A DNA stretch of 42,061 nt. It comes from JAGNGI01 sp035448825. Its GTDB lineage: Bacteria; Fidelibacterota; UBA2242. The position numbers and the translations under genes are program-made. Of the stretch, positions 41,697-42,061 are shown in pieces. Below the pieces are notes generated by a model. It was not told the DNA's origin and made no database searches. It worked only from the letters and a program-made list of their open reading frames with translations. Every line of letters begins with the position of its first letter. Position 1 is the first letter of the stretch. The stretch lies in NCBI GenBank assembly GCA_035448825.1, contig DAOTJS010000019.1, positions 1-42,061 on the forward strand, written 5' to 3'.

Positions 41697-42061
41697 TAGA
41701 CTGTCGAGCTTTTAGACAAGATTAACAAGACTTTATACTTTTCTATACTCTAAAATCTATGGTCTAATTTGGAAAGGATAGTTTTTTAGCTAGGCTCCAC
41801 TGGGTAGCGGTAAAGTTATAGTTGAGCTGTTGATTTTTTTAGATAAGATTAACTCCGAAGGAGTCCCGCTCGGCGGGACAAGATTTTTCCCTTTTTTCTA
41901 GTACTGAGTAGCGCCAAGGGTATTGTTGGTTTTATTTATTGCTATATTACCCACATTATCAATAGGTTAGTAGATAAACTATTGATATATTGGGGAAAGT
42001 CTGGTGATAAAGTTACCCTTGATTTAATAAAAAAATTTTTATATTTGAGTTGTCTTTTTAG
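41697..42061. other. AT-rich intergenic region with diverged duplication
   Basis: 365 bases without a supported gene up to the window edge. Two stretches look like diverged copies: 41704-41745 (GAGCTTTTAGACAAGATTAACAAGACT onwards; I note the shared core AGAYAAGATTAA-CAAGA) and 41824-41903 (GAGCTG...AGATAAGATTAA, then the 26-bp element, then CAAGAT...TTTTCTAGTACTG). Phrases ACTGGGTAGCG and ACTGAGTAGCG also occur once after each. No hairpin terminator after glyQS was found. Confidence 0.6.
41853..41878. mobile_element. 26-bp double-hairpin insertion element with uninterrupted site nearby
   Basis: The element comprises two adjacent hairpins: CTCC-GAA-GGAG, then TCCCGC-TCG-GCGGGA. It splits AGATAAGATTAA from CAAGATTTTT; the same sequence without the insert occurs at 41713-41730 (AGACAAGATTAACAAGAC). 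No obvious target-site duplication beyond one base. A second copy is nested at 30773-30799, and the second hairpin resembles the palindromes inside the tRNA copies. Confidence 0.65.

Overview
This looks like a chromosomal segment of an uncultivated Gram-negative bacterium of moderate GC content. The outer membrane is shown by a lipid A block (a UDP-GlcNAc 3-dehydrogenase-like oxidoreductase, lpxB, lpxK). Gene style and the large secreted Ig-like protein remind me of FCB-superphylum candidate lineages, but I cannot place it to phylum by reading alone. Shine-Dalgarno sites are strong on some genes (the 75-aa protein, ferredoxin, L27) and nearly absent on others. I see no prophage, full-length transposase or CRISPR array.

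Layout. 1-4.8 kb: a truncated exported 5'-nucleotidase (minus), then a tightly packed plus-strand lipid A operon with an isoprenylcysteine-methyltransferase-like gene inside it. 4.8-8 kb: a 1071-aa exported FG-GAP/Ig-like protein on minus, overlapping lpxK tail to tail. 8.3-16.6 kb: plus-strand run of ackA, a 75-aa tandem-repeat protein with its own promoter and terminator, a 1120-aa CPBP-type membrane protease with a duplicated architecture, a GAF/HD-GYP signalling protein, and the 23S rRNA uridine methyltransferase rlmD. 16.6-20.5 kb (minus): an alpha-toroid protein, lon, tRNA-Val(TAC), then two degenerate tRNA copies invaded by hairpin elements. 20.8-28.3 kb (minus): a HAD phosphatase, a GAF-PAS sensor kinase with an eroded ATPase domain, a YibQ-type deacetylase / PdxJ-like / asparaginase / YihX-like HAD operon, and an MFS transporter. 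28.4-30.3 kb: a short 2[4Fe-4S] ferredoxin, an OtsB-fold protein without the catalytic aspartates, and the L21-L27 operon. 30.4-30.95 kb: a repeat-rich gap. 31-34.7 kb (minus): membrane acyltransferase-like protein, Gfo/Idh/MocA oxidoreductase and radical SAM protein. 35-37.8 kb: a four-module SH3-like exported protein, an L-2-hydroxyglutarate oxidase-like enzyme and a small membrane protein. 38-41.7 kb: topA and glyQS. 41.7-42.06 kb: non-coding with repeats.

The most unusual signal is a set of very short palindromic elements. Short GC-rich hairpins sit precisely in the T-loop and in place of the anticodon loop of two tandem tRNA-Val-like copies next to an intact tRNA-Val. A related 26-27 bp double-hairpin element occurs twice in intergenic DNA: once splitting a repeat whose uninterrupted version lies about 130 bp away, and once in the centre of a 9-bp inverted repeat. 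Together they suggest an active or recently active family of mini-palindromes without coding capacity. A second theme is proteins that keep a metabolic fold but lack its key residues: the OtsB-like and PdxJ-like proteins and the sensor-kinase ATPase.
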